DNA of 7,874 bases, taken from assembly GCA_900553845.1 (NCBI GenBank), contig USEW01000087.1, positions 1-7,874 on the forward strand, written 5' to 3'. This DNA comes from an uncultured bacterium (GTDB taxonomy: Bacteria > Cyanobacteriota > Vampirovibrionia > Gastranaerophilales > Gastranaerophilaceae). Shown here one piece after another: positions 6,484 through 7,874 of this stretch; the stretch's first letter is position 1, and each line of letters starts with the position of its first letter. The notes under the pieces are model-generated. The model had not been told where the DNA came from. It saw only the letters and a list, made by a program, of their open reading frames with translations, and searched no databases. Made by a program: the position numbers and the translations under genes.

Positions 6484-7080
6484 ATGACTGAATGGGAAAG
6501 AATGCAAAAAGGATTAGTATATAACGACTTTGACCAAGATTTATTTAATAAAAGAGTTGAAGCTAAAAAACTATTTAAAGCTTATAATAAAACTGATGAT
6601 GAAGAAATTGATTTACGAAATAAAATTATGAAACAACTATTTAAAAAAATTGGTAAAAATGTTTAGATAGAACCTGATTTCAGATGCGAATTTGGCAAAA
6701 ATATCACAATAGGTGATGATGTTTATATAAATTTTGGATGTATAATTTTAGATTGTTCAGAAGTAACAATTGGATCAAATACATTATTAGGACCAAATAT
6801 TGGACTTTACGCTGCTAATCATTCTACTGATGCAACAGAAAGAATAAATGGTGGTTGCTATGGTAAACCTATTCATATCGGCAACAATGTTTGGCTCGGT
6901 GGAGATGTAAAAGTATTACAAGGAGTTACAATCGAAGATAATACAATAATTGGTGCTGGAAGTATAGTCACTAAAGATATTCCAGACAATGTTATCGCTG
7001 TTGGAAATCCCTGTAAAGTAATAAGAAAAATAACTGAAGCAGATAAAACAGATTATTTGGAAAGAATGGGAATTAAATAA
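6484..7080 (+). pseudogene. Maltose/galactoside-type O-acetyltransferase interrupted by one TAG
   Basis: The frame of 199 codons is open end to end except for TAG at 6664-6666 (codon 61). Before it are 60 residues of the N-terminal maltose-acetyltransferase (Mac) domain (MTEWERMQKGLVYND...). After it comes the left-handed beta-helix of hexapeptide repeats: IEPDFRCEFGKNITIG, LDCSEVTIGSN, AANHSTDATER with the expected catalytic His113, then IGNNVWLGG and the signature tail AVGNPCKVIRKITE. Family relatives have Tyr at the stop position (the conserved YIEP), so a single change of TAT or TAC to TAG explains it. No frameshift is present and the downstream half keeps its motifs, so the mutation is recent, or the codon is read through or suppressed. 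The intact family transfers acetyl from acetyl-CoA to a sugar hydroxyl. No in-frame start codon lies downstream that would restart the helix domain. Confidence 0.85.
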
Positions 7081-7081
7081 T

Positions 7082-7672
7082 ATGACAGAAAAAGAAAAAA
7101 TGTTAAATCAAAAAATGTATGATGCAAACTATGACAAAGAATTAATAGAAGAAAGAAAAAAAGCTAAAGAACTTTGTTTTCAATTCAATAATACTCATCC
7201 CTCTGATGATGAAAAGCAAAAAGAAATTATGAAACAATTATTAGGAAAAACAGATGATAATTTTTGTATTATTGGTCCCTTCTGGTGTGATTATGGTTAT
7301 AACATAGAAATTGGAAAAAACTTTTTTGCTAATCATAATATAGTTATTTTAGATTGTGCAAAAGTCACTTTCGGAGATAATGTATTCATTGCACCAAATT
7401 GTGGATTTTATACCGCTGGCCATCCAATCGATTACGAACGTCGAAATAAAGGTTTGGAATATGCCTATTCAATTAAAGTTGGAAATAATGTGTGGATTGG
7501 TGGAGGCGTACAAGTTATGCCAGGAGTAACAATTGGAAATAACGTTGTTATTGGCGGTGGTAGCGTTGTTGTTAAAGGCATTCCAAACGATTCAGTAGCA
7601 GTTGGAAATCCCTGTAAAGTTATTAGGAAAATTACTGAAGAAGATAAAAAGAAATGTTGGGATAAATTATAA
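7082..7672 (+). CDS. Maltose/galactoside-type sugar O-acetyltransferase
   Basis: A complete 196-residue member of the hexapeptide-repeat acetyltransferase family. Residues about 4-55 are the Mac domain. From about 60 on comes the left-handed beta-helix: GPFWCDYGYNIEIG, LDCAKVTFGDN, TAGHPIDYERR with catalytic His114, VGNNVWIGGGVQVMPGVTIG, and the closing SVAVGNPCKVIRKITEED. It would acetylate a sugar or sugar-like acceptor from acetyl-CoA, probably as a trimer in the cytoplasm. The acceptor cannot be named. The ATG follows the upstream TAA by one base and lacks a good ribosome binding site of its own (only a GGGA a dozen bases upstream), which suggests translational coupling to the preceding gene. 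It is a diverged paralogue of that gene, with clear similarity along the whole length and a shared 20-base identical stretch near the 3' end (7000-7019 and 7601-7620). Confidence 0.92.
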   Translation: MTEKEKMLNQKMYDANYDKELIEERKKAKELCFQFNNTHPSDDEKQKEIMKQLLGKTDDNFCIIGPFWCDYGYNIEIGKNFFANHNIVILDCAKVTFGDNVFIAPNCGFYTAGHPIDYERRNKGLEYAYSIKVGNNVWIGGGVQVMPGVTIGNNVVIGGGSVVVKGIPNDSVAVGNPCKVIRKITEEDKKKCWDKL

Positions 7673-7874
7673 TAGAAAAGAGTAATTTTTTAATTTAGAA
7701 AAAAGCTTATTTTAATATATGATTTAAGAAATTTTTCATAAACAAAATACTAGCTAACAATAGATCAAACATTGATAATATTTTAAAAACATATATAGTA
7801 TTAATAAAAATTATCGATAATTTCAAAAAAGTAAAATTAAATAAATTGTTTAATAGATAGTTTTTTTTTAATTA
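7673..7874. other. AT-rich 3' flank, no gene seen
   Basis: No open frame with a ribosome binding site is visible on either strand, and no convincing terminator hairpin follows the acetyltransferase gene. The only structured element is a 16-bp perfect palindrome, AAATTATCGATAATTT, at 7808-7823, whose role is unknown. Confidence 0.5.

Noticed and set aside
6044..7672. Nucleotide second-messenger or defence system built around the deaminase
   Set aside because: The deaminase is a short stand-alone cytidine-deaminase fold next to metabolic acetyltransferases; no nuclease, sensor, cyclase or membrane effector is present.

Overview
The window comes from a very AT-rich, low-GC Firmicutes/Mollicutes-like bacterium, probably a host-associated Bacilli-type lineage. 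This is inferred from base composition, strong AAGGAG ribosome binding sites, a Gram-positive lipoprotein signal and hairpin-plus-T terminators. Trp is written TGG throughout, and every natural gene end is TAA, so nothing points to TGA recoding. The segment is accessory in character: of seven genes, one is a 5'-truncated remnant, one carries three frameshifts and one carries an in-frame amber stop.

Left part (1-893): the C-terminal half of a DUF2828 (von Willebrand A-like) protein without its MIDAS-bearing front half. It is followed by a run of four hairpins, one a good rightward terminator and one a leftward terminator for the next gene.

Centre (894-5131): an AraC-family regulator on the minus strand, divergent from a 1067-residue surface lipoprotein on the plus strand. 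The lipoprotein has a lipobox, a roughly 100-residue Ser/Thr linker, two small repeated beta domains, three LamG/concanavalin-like modules and a C-terminal SGNH/GDSL esterase domain. The short intergenic region contains two face-to-face overlapping promoters and nested perfect palindromes. The arrangement suggests that the AraC protein, sensing a sugar through its cupin domain, controls both itself and the esterase. The likely job is removal of acyl groups from a host or dietary glycan at the cell surface.

Right part (5132-7874): a small set of modification enzymes. First comes a decayed GNAT acetyltransferase of the phosphinothricin-acetyltransferase type. An apparent operon follows: a cytidine/blasticidin-type deaminase, a maltose/galactoside-type O-acetyltransferase interrupted by one TAG codon, and an intact second O-acetyltransferase that starts one base after the first one's stop. 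The last 200 bases show no gene.

The most interesting parts are the compact dual-promoter/operator region, the modular SGNH lipoprotein and the isolated amber codon in the acetyltransferase pair. No CRISPR array, RNA gene or insertion sequence was recognised.
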